Made by a program: the position numbers and the translations under genes. Shown piece by piece: positions 12,501 through 27,182 of a stretch of DNA of 64,000 nucleotides. This DNA is from Lagopus muta (taxonomy: Eukaryota; Chordata; Aves; Galliformes; Phasianidae): contig NC_064437.1 in assembly GCF_023343835.1 (NCBI RefSeq), forward strand, positions 7,529,001 through 7,593,000, given 5' to 3'. The notes beneath the pieces are model-generated. The model did no database searches. It was not told where the DNA came from and saw nothing but the letters and a program-made list of their open reading frames with translations. Numbering within the stretch: position 1 is the stretch's first letter; every line of letters starts with the position of its first letter.

Positions 12501-15500
12501 CACTTGGGAAGCAGTATCCACTGTGGGACCCATGCTTTCCAGGGATGCTGATCCTATAGCCATTGCAGTCTCACCCTGCTCATACTCAGCCTTTGGCAGC
12601 CTGTTCTCTCCCCTGTCATAAACCATGGTTTGCAGAGCCTGATCACCCCACGGCCCATAAGGGCTGCGTAGCAGTGGGATGCACAGGTCTTAAATCCCCA
12701 CTGAGAAACTTTTCTGTACACAATTCCAAAGCTGAAGGACAAGATTTTAGACTTGTTTGCTATTTAGGCTTTGGCAGATCTGAGCATAGAGACCTTCAGA
12801 TTCTGCATCTATCAATTCAGTTTCCCATGCCAATTGCATATTCACTGGAAGCAAGAAATGAGAAAGAAAGGGTGGGAGAGATGAACTTTATAACAAGCCA
12901 CATCAGTATAGGGAGGCAGGGAAAGTTAAGTAGAGTTTATTTTATCAGCAGTACACGGGAAGACTCAGTACCAAAAATTGCTCTCATCCTAGGCAGAACT
13001 CCATGTTATTTCTGGCACATTTATAAATTGGTTTGCAGAAAAACCCAGAAGTCCCTCAACACTTCTACCCTACCCTACCCCCTCAGCCTTCAATGTTTTA
13101 CTGAAAATGGGGCTGCTCCCAAACTTTCAGCTTGTGAGCATCTTGTGGAGCTGGTCATCTGTCTCTCAGGTAGAGATTCTTGCTGCTAAATAAGAGAGCC
13201 TGCATCTGGGCAGAGGCTGTCAGCTTTATCACTATTTGCATTTTAGCGGATTAAACTAAGCCAGCTTAAGCATGCAGATTTAGAAAGTTTGTTCCTTCAG
13301 GTGCAGGACACATCTAATTTAAAGGAAAGGTCCTTAGCAAGACTGTGCAGCCTCATTTCCCTGGGAATAATCCTTCACCTTCATGCCATGTTAGACCTCA
13401 CTAGGATTTAAGGAAAGGATTTTGCTTGATTCCTTAATTTCAGCTATTCTCTTCCAACATGTATATATTGCTCCTGCTTTCAAGTTATTCGTCGGATTTG
13501 TTTTGGTCAGAAGGAGACTCTGCTGATTTCACGCCCTCAGAAATCTGGTTTTCAGGCACGAAGCTGAACACAGTGGACAGACTCAGGCCCATCTACGGAA
13601 TACACCCATAGAGGGCACCAGACACTCACTGTTCAGTGCTCTGGCCAGGTGCTCACTGTCCTGCCTGGCAATGGGCAGGGGCCAGAGGATCCTAGGATGA
13701 GGACTGGGAGCTCCAGGAGGTGCTACATTTAAATTCTAATCTGCTGGAATGATAACTGAAATACCCATTTGCTGCCATTTCCAAATTAACTTATAAAATA
13801 AAATGTTGGCTTGATCTGAAATTTCTTTCACAAGTATCTGATGAAATGCAGAAAAGAATCAGCAGAATTTTTTTTTCCATCTCAAGAGTTCAAACAAGAA
13901 ACAAAGCATACTCAGTCACATGAAAAGTCTCCTTACATGGGAAAACTCAAGCATTTCATTTGGAAAACACCAAAATTATCTGCTTTGAATTCTCATTTTT
14001 TTCCCTTATATAACCGGAATGAAATAAATTTAGAGTTTGGTGTCACCAAATCCACATTCTTCACCACAGAAAATCCAAGCAGGACATTTCCTTCTCTTGC
14101 AGCTCCAATTGATTCAAATCAGCTCACTCTGGAGGAGGCATTTTAGTGGACTTTGGGAAGATCACACTAAGCAGATCATTTCACTACTGACCCACAAGCA
14201 GCAACAAACAAGAAGTAAATGAAGGAAGAAAACAAACCCACTGCATGACTCACTATCATGCAAGCAGTGTGCTGTCTGCCATAACCACAAGCCATGGTGT
14301 ATCATCACAAAGGTTTATTTAATCTGTGAGTGAACTCTAGATTTCATCTAACACGTTTGCTCCCATCTCACAGCCCATGGATCTCTGTCCTATAGCGGAA
14401 GCTCATTTCCACAACCAGCAAGGGAAACAGTAGCTTGGGCTGTCCCACACCACCAGCTGCCACAATGACACAGGGCCTCTGTACCAAGACTGAAATACTA
14501 CACAAAGAGCTGCACAGACTAATCATTACACAAACATGAATGTAGCTAGTCAAACAGACAGGATCTAGGAGTAGTTCCCAGTAAACCCAAATATATTTGG
14601 GAAAGAGATGGCAGGAACACCAGGCTCGGAAGCTAGATTACGATCCAAACATTGAGGCAGTTCCCCTTTCTTGGTAACTGTCCAAACCAGTATCCTCAAT
14701 CCCAGACCCTCCAAGTCTCTCTGCTTGCTTCTGTGAATTTCTCAGTTCAGGCTTTTCTCTTATTCTCAACAACCTTTACTCCCCCTTTCCTCACATCTTT
14801 CAAATCTCTCCTAGCTTCTTGCAGCATGGAGGATGCAAACTTCACAAGTTTTTCATCAGCTTTAGTGGAGTTGGACTGAGCCCAGATTCCTGTAGCAACT
14901 GCATTTGGGAGCCTTTCTAGGACTGAATATTTCCCACTGCCTAGGACAGACTTTGCTCTGTATTCCTCCTTTCTCTTCTCTTGCTACATATTCCTCCATT
15001 TCTTTTTCTTTAACAAGAGATTAGATTATCTTAAAATAATATGTTTTCCAAGTGTTTTCTGTGGCAAAACCTCTCCTCTTCCTGTTTTATCCACACTGTG
15101 TATCTTCTGTACATGGCCTAAGAGATTGGTTTTTCAGCCTCAGGGGGCAATTAATCCCCAGCACTGTAATCTGCACAGAAGTATTTAATCTTTCAGGAAA
15201 GATGCACCTGAAATGAACTTTTTGAGAAGCACAGGGCTGATAGAAACCACTAAGTAAGGCCAACAGCATAGCCAGAGGCTGGGAATCTCCTTTCTGCTCT
15301 GATCAGGTTTCCTCAGCAATTAAATGCGGAGCCATCCAACAGAACTATTTTGTCTAAGGATGATGAGCAAAAGTCCCTGGGATTCAATTTCAAGATCTTC
15401 TCAGAGGTCCTGGCCACAAAATTTTGATTCTCTCAGGACAGTGGTTGATTCTGCTCCATCTGGTAGGGGAGACTTCCAGGGCATTGGGCTGATCTTTTCT

Positions 15501-17574
15501 GCCCTCACCCAAAATTGAAGTTTCCAGATCACAGGATTGACAGGGCAAAGACTCTCTCCATTACACAAACTTCAAGTATATTTAGGGTCAATCTCTCCTT
15601 TGGGTCTGGAAGTGAAATGAAGGCCACAGTCATTTGAAAGCTCTTTAATTAGTTAATCACAGAATGATGCAACCTTCATTTTTGCCACCTTCCTCTGCAC
15701 AAGCATATTCTGGATTACTTTTTCAGACTCTTGAACTTCAGAATGTTCAAAACCTTCCAATAGAGCCTGTCCCAAATCCTCTGCCAGGGATTTCTCTGGA
15801 ACTTGGCTATATTTCCAAACCTCTCCTTTTTTTAGTTGGCTTCCTTGATTTCTTTTCCATTCGGGCTGTCTCTTCTTGTCCCCTCCAATAGAGCTAAACC
15901 TTTTTTTGTTTAGAGGGTTGGCTGAGGACAATGGGAAGCAGCATGGTAATCCTACTCTTATGGCATGTAGGGAACTGGCATGACATTCTTGTGATGTGTG
16001 CTTAGATGCTCAGACAGGAAGCAAATATTATTGTGCGGATAACTTCCTGCAGCACGCTCTCCATGCACTCAGTGATGCTTTACAGTCATACAAAATGTAG
16101 GTTTATGGCTCATGGGACTGAACTCCCTGCAGAGGCTCTGTGTAGGGAACCACTCCAACCAGATAATCCTCAAAAGAGATTAAACCTTCCACTTACTTCT
16201 ACTTTTCTGCTTTGGCTTCAGATTGGATTTTTCTCCTTTTTGCTCAGCTGCAGACCCTTAAAACATAACTGAACAGAGAAAGCAGGTGGGTTTGCTTTTC
16301 TGATTTATCCAGTCCCACCACTCCCTTTTCTTCCCACCACAGCTGCCTTCATATGACTGCCTTCCAGTTGTATTCTCCATGGCTCTCACACCCCTGGAGA
16401 AGCAAGCACTTTGGGTGTGAGAAACAAATCTATCTCCTTCTCCCATCTCTTCAGTACATTTTGGGTCCTCTTCAGCTAAGTCAATGCCCTACCTACCTAT
16501 GAAGATACACCACTGAACCAATGCTTGGTTAAAACATCTGCATTTGCAAGGTCTAGTGCTTCTGCCAGGCACACAGGTGCAGAGACCCCTTCATTTGCAA
16601 GAGGTGAGGCTCACAGGTCACCAGCACACATCAAAAGGACCACATAAAGACCTACATTCAAATCAAGCAGACAGACCTACAGACAAAAAAAAAGACAGTA
16701 AGCAGGTAATAAGTTTAAGGGAAACATCTCTTGTGAAAATGGCTCCCTAGTAGCCTACAGGCTTTTCTTGCCATTTATGAAGTTTCTGCTCTAAGCTAAG
16801 AGATGTCTTCAGTGCATATCACATACAAATGCGTTCAGGATAATGGGGCTTTAAATCAGCTAGTTGCTGGACAAGCATGAGATGAGGTCAGTCTTAACAA
16901 AACTGAAATTGAATTATGTTTGAACTGGTGTCAGATGAAAAGACATTTTCCACAAAGCTGGTTTTCTAGGAAAAACAGAAGGAAAAAGAAAAGCAACCTA
17001 TGAGTCATCAGGTTGAAATACGTTACTCAAACACAATATCCAGCAGCTACATTTTCTCTCCAGTAAAATAAGTGTGAAGCTTGGAGTCTCGTGAACTGTT
17101 CAGAAGATAAGTTCAGCAGGATGGAGTTGAGAAGAGCTGCCTTGTTAGCTTAGTGCTTTCTTCTGAGTCCTGCTCATCTCCCTCCCTGGGTGGAGAGGCT
17201 GCTTGGACATCTTCAGGAAATGCTTGGTGCCACTTACACTGTAGTCCACCCTCTGCATCCTAGGTCCTAGGTTTTCAATAAACTTTGCATTTTGTTCCTT
17301 TCTTTCATCTGTTATCTCTGTATTTGCTTGGTTTCAACTCATTACCTTCTTTAGAACCTCTTTGTCAGGTATTGCTCTTAGGTTTTTTTAGGGATGGGCT
17401 GATGACACTTCTAAGGAGAAGGCAAACGGGAACAAAGGACACGGAGAAAAAGACTGAAACAAAAAACTAAAACCAAGAAAATAGATAGCAAAGCTTCTTT
17501 GGGAAATCCCCATCCTCCAAAAGCTTCCTGAGCCAAACTTACTGGCTTTGTACTGAACGACTCTTGATACTTTT
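9531..17574. other. Intergenic, no gene recognised
   Basis: AT-rich non-coding DNA. It contains a 208-codon plus-strand open frame (12563-13189) without recognisable domains, signal peptide or splice support. A partial CTCF-like core AGAGGGCAC occurs near 13612 but its 5' half does not fit. Confidence 0.6.
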
Positions 17575-17730
17575 TCCCCATCAACTTGTCCAGCTGTTCT
17601 TTGAACCTCTGTAGCTATCTGACAAACATAACTTGTCCCAGCAAGGTGTTCCAGAGCTTAGCTATGAGCTGGCTACTGTCAAAACCATTACTTAATCTCA
17701 TACTGCACCCCTAGAATGTTATGTATCACT
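17575..17730 (-). mobile_element. Ancient CR1-like LINE fragment (C-terminal coding end, antisense)
   Basis: The order TTGTCCAGCTGTTCTTTGAA, then AGCAAGGTGTTCCAGAGCTT, then a segment ending CACCCCTAG fits the antisense of the C-terminus and 3' end of an old sauropsid CR1-type LINE. In those elements the corresponding text is 'CTAGTTCTTTTTTGAACC ... GGCAAGGAGTTCCACAGxTT ... GACCCCTAG'. It is strongly diverged and old. Confidence 0.55.
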
Positions 17731-20700
17731 AGGAGTTGAGTTTCTGGTAGACTTTCTGTTAGATCTAACATGCATGCTGTCAGTGGAGACTTGAATGTTG
17801 AACTCGGTTGCCAGATTTTTCAGGTGAAACACACTAAATTGAGTTACAGATCAGCTTTTGTATGATTTTTTTTAAAAAGTCATGTGAAGGGAAAGGAACT
17901 GTATATGGAAGAAGGAGCAGAACTAAGTATCTGCTAAGAACTGGTGAGAGTTGAGAAGTTTGTATAATTGAGTGCAAGTCAGCAGGTCTGCATGTGTTAC
18001 CTACTCAGAGGAAATTAGATATCCAGTTCCATGAGCTTTGTCATAGTCTGTACACTGGGGGAGGAGGTGGGAATAAAAACTTACCAGCTCTCTCCTTAAC
18101 CCCCAGTATTGTGAACAACGGGAGACCAAGCAAGAAAATGTTTAATTGCCTCCAAAGTAAAAGGGAGGATAGCAAGTCTGAATTTCAGTTTCAGGCAGAG
18201 GTTTCCAGTGCTCTTTTATTTAAGCTTCTTTGCTCCCTGGTAAAAGACACCTCCAGAACCTCTTCCCCAAAACGCTGTGCTTAGGGGTCCCAGGGAGAAC
18301 AAAGCAGTGATTTTATCAGCCCTCGTTCGGCGGCATTGCAGCTGTACTGAGGACGGGCTCTGTACCTCGGCTTTGCATCCAGACACCGAGCACAGGGAGC
18401 CACAAGGAGCAGCAGCCTGTGTTGCACAACTGGCTGGTGGGAGGGAGGAGAGCCCAGCCGCGAGGGAAAAGAAGCGGTCAAACAGAATGAAAAGTAAAAG
18501 TCACCTGCAGAGGTTGCAACTCAGAAACCTTCGGCTGAACCTCATGAGATCTTCATCAGCATTTCCAAAGGAGAGGCTAGCAAACTGTGGATTGAAACGT
18601 GAAATCATTGGGCAAACCGACTGAAGCGCAGAATGAGTAACTTCCTCCGGGAGCCCCTCTGGAGGGACTGGTATGGCTTTAAGGTGCATGGCCTCTGTTA
18701 TGTAAATTGTCTTGAACCTTAAGAGGCCTGCAGATTTACATGAAAAGTCACTGTTTTCTTCTCCAGCTATTAAGCACGATGTGGGGGAGAGATCGAGTTA
18801 GAAGGAAAGCAGAAAGCTGGAAGGAGGCTGCGGGAAAGGAAGTTCTTACAGCTGGGTGGTAAAGGAGGCTGAGGGTCACTGGGCAGACAGCAAGAGGTGG
18901 ACCCAAGTGGGTTGGGAAGTAACGTTTCACCTCTGCAGAGGGGCATTGCTTCTCCCAGGAATGGTGTTCAAAAAGACCCTGCAGTGTTGTAGGGGGCTGT
19001 CTGACGGTACTCGTCCTGCATGGATCCTTTGTGTCTCATAACAATAAAAAGGGGTCACAGGGAGAGACTCTAGGTAATGTAAAACTCAGGGAAGCAGAAA
19101 ATAAATTCATCGTGGTGATAGGAACAAGAGCAGTCTAGGGAGCAGGGCACACAAGCATTGTTCTGGAGCTGCAAACCATTTTCAAGCACATTATCTATAG
19201 AAGGAAATATATGAAATGACATGAGAATGCATCTATAAATGCAGCAGTGATTTGTGCTGAGTCTGGAGAAGAATCTATGCCCAATGTTTTCCTCCCACTG
19301 AAGAACAACAAGCCAAGCCTGGGAGCATGAAACAGTGAGAGGCTGGGATGAAGACATGAGATCAATAGACATTGGGAAACACTATCATTCAATGAGGGGA
19401 ACAGGAGCAGAAAGCTGACATGGAAGGGATTTCTCTGTGAATGAAGGAGATTTGCAATTCTTCCAGGAAAGATTTTTCATCTTCCATTCCTCCAGGTCTT
19501 GTCACAACAGAAAGCTTCATTTTTCTTCATATTCTCAATGGTGCAACTCCTGCTGACCAGCAATGTTATACTAGTGGAAGAGTGCATCATGAAATCCAGG
19601 ACTGGAAGAACAAAACTCCTTCATCACAAGTCCCCTGGTACAGCATGAGAAAGCTCTTTCCTTTTAGCCTTGGAGAGGCTATCAAATTGCTATTAATGTT
19701 GCATCTATCAGTGCTGGGCTACGAGACGTTTGTTTGCTTCAGGTGTCATGGGAGCTGAAAAATCTTTTTGGGGAATAATACTATCACTCTAAAGCCTTAT
19801 CTTAAGGAAAACATATGTGATCTTGCAAGAGGCCTCTCTTGGTTGCATTTTAACTTAAACAGGAGGTTCCTTTCCCAACATATCTGTTAGCACAGGAATA
19901 CGCACACACACGCATACCTGCACCACTTTAGCAACCAAAGAATTTGGAACCCGGGGATGGGCTGAGGGAGGGAGGCAGGGGTGGGGGAAAAAGACTTCCC
20001 CTGCCATTCCGGATGGGAGACATCCCTGGAACAAAGGCATAATTACACAAAAGCCAACGATGTTGGTTCTGAACAGCTGCCAGCCAGCAGCCTCTGTATC
20101 AGCCATGCTCAGCTCTGCAATCTTCCAGCCTCCACCCTGGACTCTCGCCCTGCCTGCAGTGAAAGGAACAAGATGTCTCCAGGCTGAGCCCAGAATCCTA
20201 AGCCTTGCTCTAAAAGAAGCACTTACTGGGCTTGTCAGTGGGATTACACACCAACCATAGTGCTCTGGGTCACAGCCGTGCAGATGGGGAGAGAAAGTGA
20301 CTCTACATTGCTGACTGCTGGAGTGGAAATTGGTGGGTTCTGTGGTCTGAGATGGGGCAGAAGAGGTTCAGATTACTGACAGATTTTGAAAAGCTTTTTA
20401 AGTGGGATCTTCAAAGGGTATGTTACTTGTCCTAGCTCTGATGGTGTCAAAGAATGTCTCAAAGAGGGCATTGTTTGAGCACTTTCAGATGTCTCATCTT
20501 TAATGTCTGAGCTTCTGCTCCTCCTGTATAAATGTAATTGCCTACCTTGTCTCTGATTTACTCCAGAGGGAAAACTTTTACTCTACGAAAGGCTCCCACA
20601 GTCACGGAGATAAAGTATGTTGTGCATAATAGCACTAAGAAGAGTTTCTCTTGAAACTGAATTCGTAAATTGTTAGCACCGTTCTGTAATGAACAACTGA

Positions 20701-22255
20701 ATTAAGTTATACCTTTGTTTTCCCCTTAGCTCACAATTGTTATGATTTTCTAGTTTTTTGTTTCATTTTTGTTTGCTGTTTTCCTGTAGCAGAGCATTTT
20801 TTTCCTAAATATTTTCATTTTGAAAATCTGCATTTTTACCCACTGTTATCTTATTTCACTCAAAATGGGAAGTAAGTTCTCAACAGAAATATGATCATGG
20901 CTCACATAAAAATCTCTGAAGTGAACATATAATGAGCTATTAAAAAGCACACATTGCTACCATTTTTCCAGCTCATTTGGGCACAGTTATCTCCCCTTGG
21001 GATAGGTTTGTACAGCACCTTACCCAGTACAGGCTAGAGCTTGTCTCAGGTTTGTAAGCATCACTTCTAGACAAATTACAGTTGTAATGCAAAATCTAGG
21101 AGCATGAGTTCAGCTGCTGCCAAGAAAAGAGCTTCATAAGACCATCTACTCTTCATCCTTTCTGGACCTGAAGGAAATTCATTGCTTACATGCTATTTCT
21201 CAGAGGTCAACAGCTTTGGGCTGTTTTGAACTGAGGACCTCTTCTTAAACAAATTTAGATCAGCACGTGCACATGTACCCTCCCAGACACACAAACCACG
21301 TATGTCACTTGCATGTTACAACCTTATCAAAACAAGCTGTCCACTGCTCTCATTTCATGTACCCCCTAGAGAAGATGAAGAGAATGAACAGCACAATAAA
21401 CCAATAGGCACGAGTCATCTTTACCACCAGAAGTCTTTGTGATAAGAGAGGCATGAAAACGTGGCTAGAGAGGAATAAGAAGCAGTTGGAAGCACTGGTA
21501 TTTTCACGGGGTCTGTGTTTAAGAAGGGAACAGACAAGATTAAATGAAAACAGGAAAAACTGGATGGAAAATTCTGGACTTAATTGGATCTGAAAGAGCC
21601 TGCAGGATCTCAGGACATACCCTGCTATCTTCCCCATCTCCCCCCCTGAGTGTCCTGCTAGAAAGGAGGGGTGCTGGTAGGAAGAACATGTCATTTACTG
21701 GCACTGCTTAAATTTCCCTTCCCCCAGGCTCTCCTGAAACAGCTGTGGGTTTGCTCACAGGCCCACTGTAGGTAGGAGGAATCTTGTAATGTGCCTGGAA
21801 ACACCAGTAAGGAATGAGAAAAGCCCAAAGAAACCCTCCCCCTGAACTCAGCCAGTGTGCTAGGACTAGAAAAAGAGCTGCTGTTTGCCACCACAGTAGA
21901 GCACAAATCACTTTTGTTTCTGCCCAGCAGCATCTTACCTCGTCCATCAGCCCAGGCTACTCCCCCTGACTCGACTGCAACATGCCTGGAAACTTCCAGC
22001 CAGAGTATTTTTACTTTGTGGGTCAGGTTTCTTCTTGAGGTATTTGGCTGTTACCTCAAAAAGCAAAAAAATAAAACAACCCACCACATTTGTTGCATTT
22101 TATTTCCTAAAGTGGCCTGAATCAGAATAGTATCTTCCAGCATCCCAGCCCTTCTCCTAGTGCTGCAGCACTGCTCCCTTTTCTGAAATTCTTAGGGTAA
22201 GACAGCAATGCGTGCCAGGCTGCTCTGTCCTGAGGGATTAGAAAAGTTTCTGGGT

Positions 22256-22360
22256 TTGTTTTTATTTGTTTGTTGTTTTTTTTTTTTTTTACAGTATTAG
22301 GAAAATCTTTTTGTTGTTTTGCTTGGGTTGTTTTTTTGTTTTTTTGTTTTTTTTTCCATT
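22256..22360. repeat. T/G-rich low-complexity stretch
   Basis: Long T runs are interspersed with single G residues (TTTGTTTG-like), followed downstream by an A-rich part near 22425-22447. No element body could be recognised. Confidence 0.7.
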
Positions 22361-24480
22361 GTAACAGGTTATTCTGCTTTAAGCTTTCTGTATCTTCGGT
22401 GCAATCCTAAGGTTAAGAACTACATTAAAAACAAAACAAAAAAAAAGTATTTTTCCACCATTTGCTTTCAGAAGAACTGAGAAGAGTCCAGTTTAATTTG
22501 CAAGCCTTCGAGAGGTCAAGAAAAATCTATTCCTTGTGTACAAGCTAATACTCCTGCTGTAAATTCAGACGTGTTCATGACCACAACAAAGCCCTTGAAT
22601 GGTTGAGGAAGATCATTACAGGATTTTCCTTGTTATTACAGCCCAGCAGAGAAAGCGGTTTCAGCCCAGCTGACAGAAGTTTCCATCTAGCAGACTCTGC
22701 AGATGGGTCACAGGCTTCCAAGAGCCGTATCAGTTAGATATGAATTGGATTAAAGATAATCTGCAATGTGAAATCCTGTTAGAAAAGCCTTCGAGTCTCC
22801 ATTGCTTCCAGAGCTGAAACTCTCTGGGATTGAAGAAAGGCAGCTGATGTTTGTTTTGACAGCTGTGACGAGTGAGAGGTGTGTGTGTGCGTGCCAGGGA
22901 ACAACACATATGGTGACCATGTGACACGACTCACAACCAGATGAAAGAAAATTGTCCAATATCTCCAGCAGCGTGGTTTGAATTCCACTCCAACCAAATT
23001 GGTGGGCGTGACAAATGCCAGCTAGTCTCTTTCCCCTGCACTGATTTAGAAGGCAAAGTACTCCATTTGATCACCTGCGTGCTGTGGTTTTTCATCTACT
23101 CCTAAAATTTTCAGACACCAAATAGGAAAAAGCTGCTGGTTGTTAAATCATCTCATTGCTTCTCCGGTTCAAGTTTCTCACCCTGGCTTCTCCCTTTTAA
23201 AAAGTGCTTTTTCCTTCTGAAGCTAACGCAACTGTGGCAGCTCTGGGAAAAGAGGCTGTGTGTGACTGTAGAAGAGCAGAGTGGTGTAGCAGCAGAAAAC
23301 CCATCCCCAGCCAGCAGGGAACAGGACAAAAGCCCATACCCGAGCAGAGGGAATCTGACAGGTTCAGGAAGTAACTGGACAAACTGATCTGCAGCCCTCA
23401 ACCAAAATGTGACTTCTACTCAAAGGGTTTGCATGGGAAAGAATTGTTCACGCTAGCAGTTTCTTCTGCACTGCCACTAATTTTGAGTAACAGCAAGCTT
23501 AGGTGCCTCTCTTCTCCTTCACCACTGCCATCAGAGATTGGGCTTCATTAGCATCTGATGCAGAACATCAGGTTAGCTGGATCCTCTTTTAATTAATCCC
23601 TATCACAGTCTTATTTTAATGATGTCACTGGTGGCTGCTTCTTGCCCATACAGAACTCCAGATTTTACTCTGTCTGAAGGAAAATGGCCCCTGGAATCTG
23701 TGAATGACACCAGTGCTGAAACACATCAATATAAATAGCACACACTTGTTATCTTTGTCTCAGGACAATTCTAACACAGAGGAATCATTGGTTTGCTTAT
23801 TCCTTTTTCTTCATCTGCCTACAACAGGTGACAAAAGCTGTGTACTGTTTCATGCTGGTTGAGAATGAGAGGGTAATCCTACGGGCTGTTCCAGTGAAGT
23901 GGGAATTTGGTGGCAGGGTTCTAAACAGATTTCTGTGGCTTTGGACAGATCCATTTCCCTTTCACATTCATGAATCAGTCTGTCTGATTTACTCAGGCAT
24001 CGCTGAGCTTCCTGAAAAGAAGTGGCTGATCAAGGTCTGTGTTCAGTCTGAACATAAAAAGATTTGACACTGACCAACACCTCCTGGTTCTGCAGTAACG
24101 TAACTGGCATTTTTCACTCCACTAAGTTATAAAATTGGTGAGATTCAATCTGTAGCTTTACCTCCAAAGCTGAGGTGAAGCTTCGCTGCTTTTCCATGTT
24201 GTTCCATCTGGACTAGCTGGCAGTACCAGGGAGTTGTAAGGACTGCTTTGCTTCCCAGTCCATTAGCGTAAAACAGTTTAACTATCAAACACTTCTCTCT
24301 ACAAATAGTCCATGAAAAGTTCTTACTGAAAACCTGGAGCAGCTGATGGAGTCACTGCAGAGCAACTTTCCCAGGGGCTGATCTGGTTGTGTGCATCCCA
24401 AACCATTCCAGGCAGAAATCTCAACTGAAAGGGAAGTGTATTTAAATGATATAATCAGAATATTTTAGTCTGAACATGCT

Positions 24481-24511
24481 AAATAATAATAATAATAATA
24501 ATAATAATAAT
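24481..24511. repeat. (AAT)n microsatellite
   Basis: About ten AAT units followed by a T7 run. Confidence 0.95.
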
Positions 24512-27182
24512 TTTTTTAAAAGCCTTGTTTTTTCCAAAACTTTAACATGTAGGGACATCAAAAGAAAAATGGTTTTGTGAAATATCCAGCAGTTAATGCT
24601 CTTCCCTTGCTCTTAATGGAACCTGTCCACACAGAAATCACATGAGATTTCATTTGAGTTCTGATGCTGAATTATTAAATGAGCAGAAAACCACAGATAA
24701 TACATATTTAGTTAAATGAAAAATTACTTTCAGTGGTCTTAATCCTTTTCCCTAACCATTTTAAATAGACAGCACCAGAAATTTATTCATTCAAAACTGT
24801 GCACACAAGCCTTGCACTAAATCTACTATGAGAATAATCACACCTTTAATTCAATCAGCTTAGTGTTGATTGCAGACCAATGACTGCTAAGTGGCTGCAA
24901 ATAGCCTATAGTTTTGTCAAAAATACCTTGTCCTGTTCTGTAGGGAGCTTTTCTAGAAAACAAGAGTAGCCTGAATAGTAACTCAAAGAAAGATACTGCA
25001 AAGCCCACTGCTCTTCTGGTTGTACTAAAAGTCCCTTCCACAACTGGCTGCTGAACATCACTTAAACAAGATATTCTTAAGAAATAAAGGCTGGAATGGG
25101 AGGTAGATGGGAGGAGAGGGAGGGAATTACTTATAACTCAACTATTTCCTTGCTGCAATTTATTAGATTTTAAATGCGTTCATGTTGTACCCATCAGCCT
25201 CTCTGCTGCTATGGAGTCAGTGCCAGAATGATGACAAATGAGATTTTTCTGTTCACTACAAGTTTTATCTGAATTATCTGCCATGTTAGAGGTCATGGGT
25301 ATAACACTTCATTTTTCTCTGTACCACAGATACACTGAAAGTGGATGCCAGATCATGAACTATTTCACAGGCCTGCTGTCATGAACTCATGAAAAAAGAA
25401 AGAAAGAAAGAAAAAAAAAAAGTAATGCACAATTAGCCTTATCTTGAAGAGTTCCCAAGGATGAAGTCCAGTCTACGCTGATTTATCTCATCTTTCTTGT
25501 AAACTAGAATGAAAATAGTGTTGGGGCATAGCATTCATCCTACGTGATTGTCACAGAACAAAAGCAGTTGGACAAGAACAGATAACAGAACCTGTGGAAT
25601 GAGAGCCTTATGTCTCAAAACAGCTGTCCTTTGAAGCAAATTGTCTTCATCTAAATAATGACTTGGTAAATACAAATCACTCTGTGATAGACAGCGGACC
25701 CTTACAGGAGAGGAATCTCTGGCGCCCAATTAGAGGCAAAGCTCTAGGGAGAACTTTTCTTCGTGCAGCTCTTCTTGACCCTAAGTTAGCTCTGGAATTA
25801 CCATGATGGGACAAAGCCCGGCTCATGTTTTCCTCTCACAGATGCAGTGGTACAGTTTTGTCAAAGTTTGGGGTTACAAGAGAACTCCAAAGGGTTGAGA
25901 AAACATGTTGAGAACATGTGAAATGTGGGATTATCCCAGATGGTGCACTTTAGCTTCAGTTGGCAAAACAATGACCCGAGTCACCTTGTGAGATAGATTG
26001 CAGTGCAACTGGATGTATATTATCCGTATTATTGGCCTAATATTTCAAGCTGATCTTCTGCTTACAGTTCACGTCAACACATAGACTGGCTTATTCAACC
26101 TCTTGAAAACATCTTGCAGAGATAAAACACATGTGTATATACTATAATCTTTGGTTAGTCAGTATCTTCTTTTGTGAAACAGTGACGTTTATGGAAGGGA
26201 CTGATAATTTTCAGATGTTTTGTTTAATTCAACTGAGCAGTTAGACAGATACTAACAACACAAGAACATTCCTGAGCTTTTTAGTGTCAGAATCTCTTCA
26301 TCACCCTGGACCAGTTGCTGATGCGGTCCTGTGAACAACATTTCCACTTGGAGTTTCATTGTCATAAACTGAAACTTGGATGTGAATGAGGTTTTAAAAC
26401 CTTCTGTCCCTCTGAGGAGCTCGTGGGTCTTGTAATTAAGTGGGATGTCACTTTTTTGACCTAAGCATTACTCTCCCCAAACTTTTTTTTTTTAATAGAT
26501 GGAAACTTGAAGTACAGACAGGGGCTGTGGAAGATGCAAAGCAATGAATTAGAGCAGAAAGAAACACTGGAAACACAATCATCTGAACATACACTGGTTA
26601 CATGCACAGCCTAGTGAATAAAAGCTTCCAGCCCACTGTAATACAACACCTGAAAAACCACTTGATATCCCAGAAGCTGGCCCCAGTATGTAACAGGAGA
26701 TTGCTTGTAAATTTAGAAAAGAAATAGCCATGCTACTGAACTACCATGGGAAATTTGCCAGTGTATCACCTTAAGAAAGGCAGCCCTGGCTACTGGGACT
26801 GATTGCTTCTCATTAAATGCACGAACAGCTTCTGGAATAAAACATTTCTGTGTAGGATTACTCTGGCAGACGAGAACTAAGGAGTCGGAGAGGATAAGCC
26901 CTGTTCTCAGCTAGAAGGAACCTGAACGCCATTTTCTGGCCTTGCTCTCACTGCTGCTGTTTGGAAAGGATCTCCCAGGCTTTCCCTTATGGGACACAAT
27001 GTTGGAAAACATGTATTTTGTCCACAGCTCTTTCTTGTGCAGCTTAAGCATGATTGCAAATAAACCACATGGAAGACATTAGCAAATATATTACTAGAGA
27101 AAGAGAACATATGAGAATATTTTGCTTATCACATATGATGGCAAGCATGCACACTGGTTTAAATATTATGGATTTGCTGATT

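Larger units (their letters stand above)
17731..27182. other. Intergenic, no gene recognised
   Basis: Non-coding DNA with a locally higher GC content at about 18300-18500, a T/G-rich stretch near 22.3 kb and the AAT microsatellite. No exon or known family was recognised on either strand. Confidence 0.6.

Noticed and set aside
13605-13620. CTCF-like core AGAGGGCAC
   Set aside because: The 5' half of the motif does not fit; too weak to report as a site.
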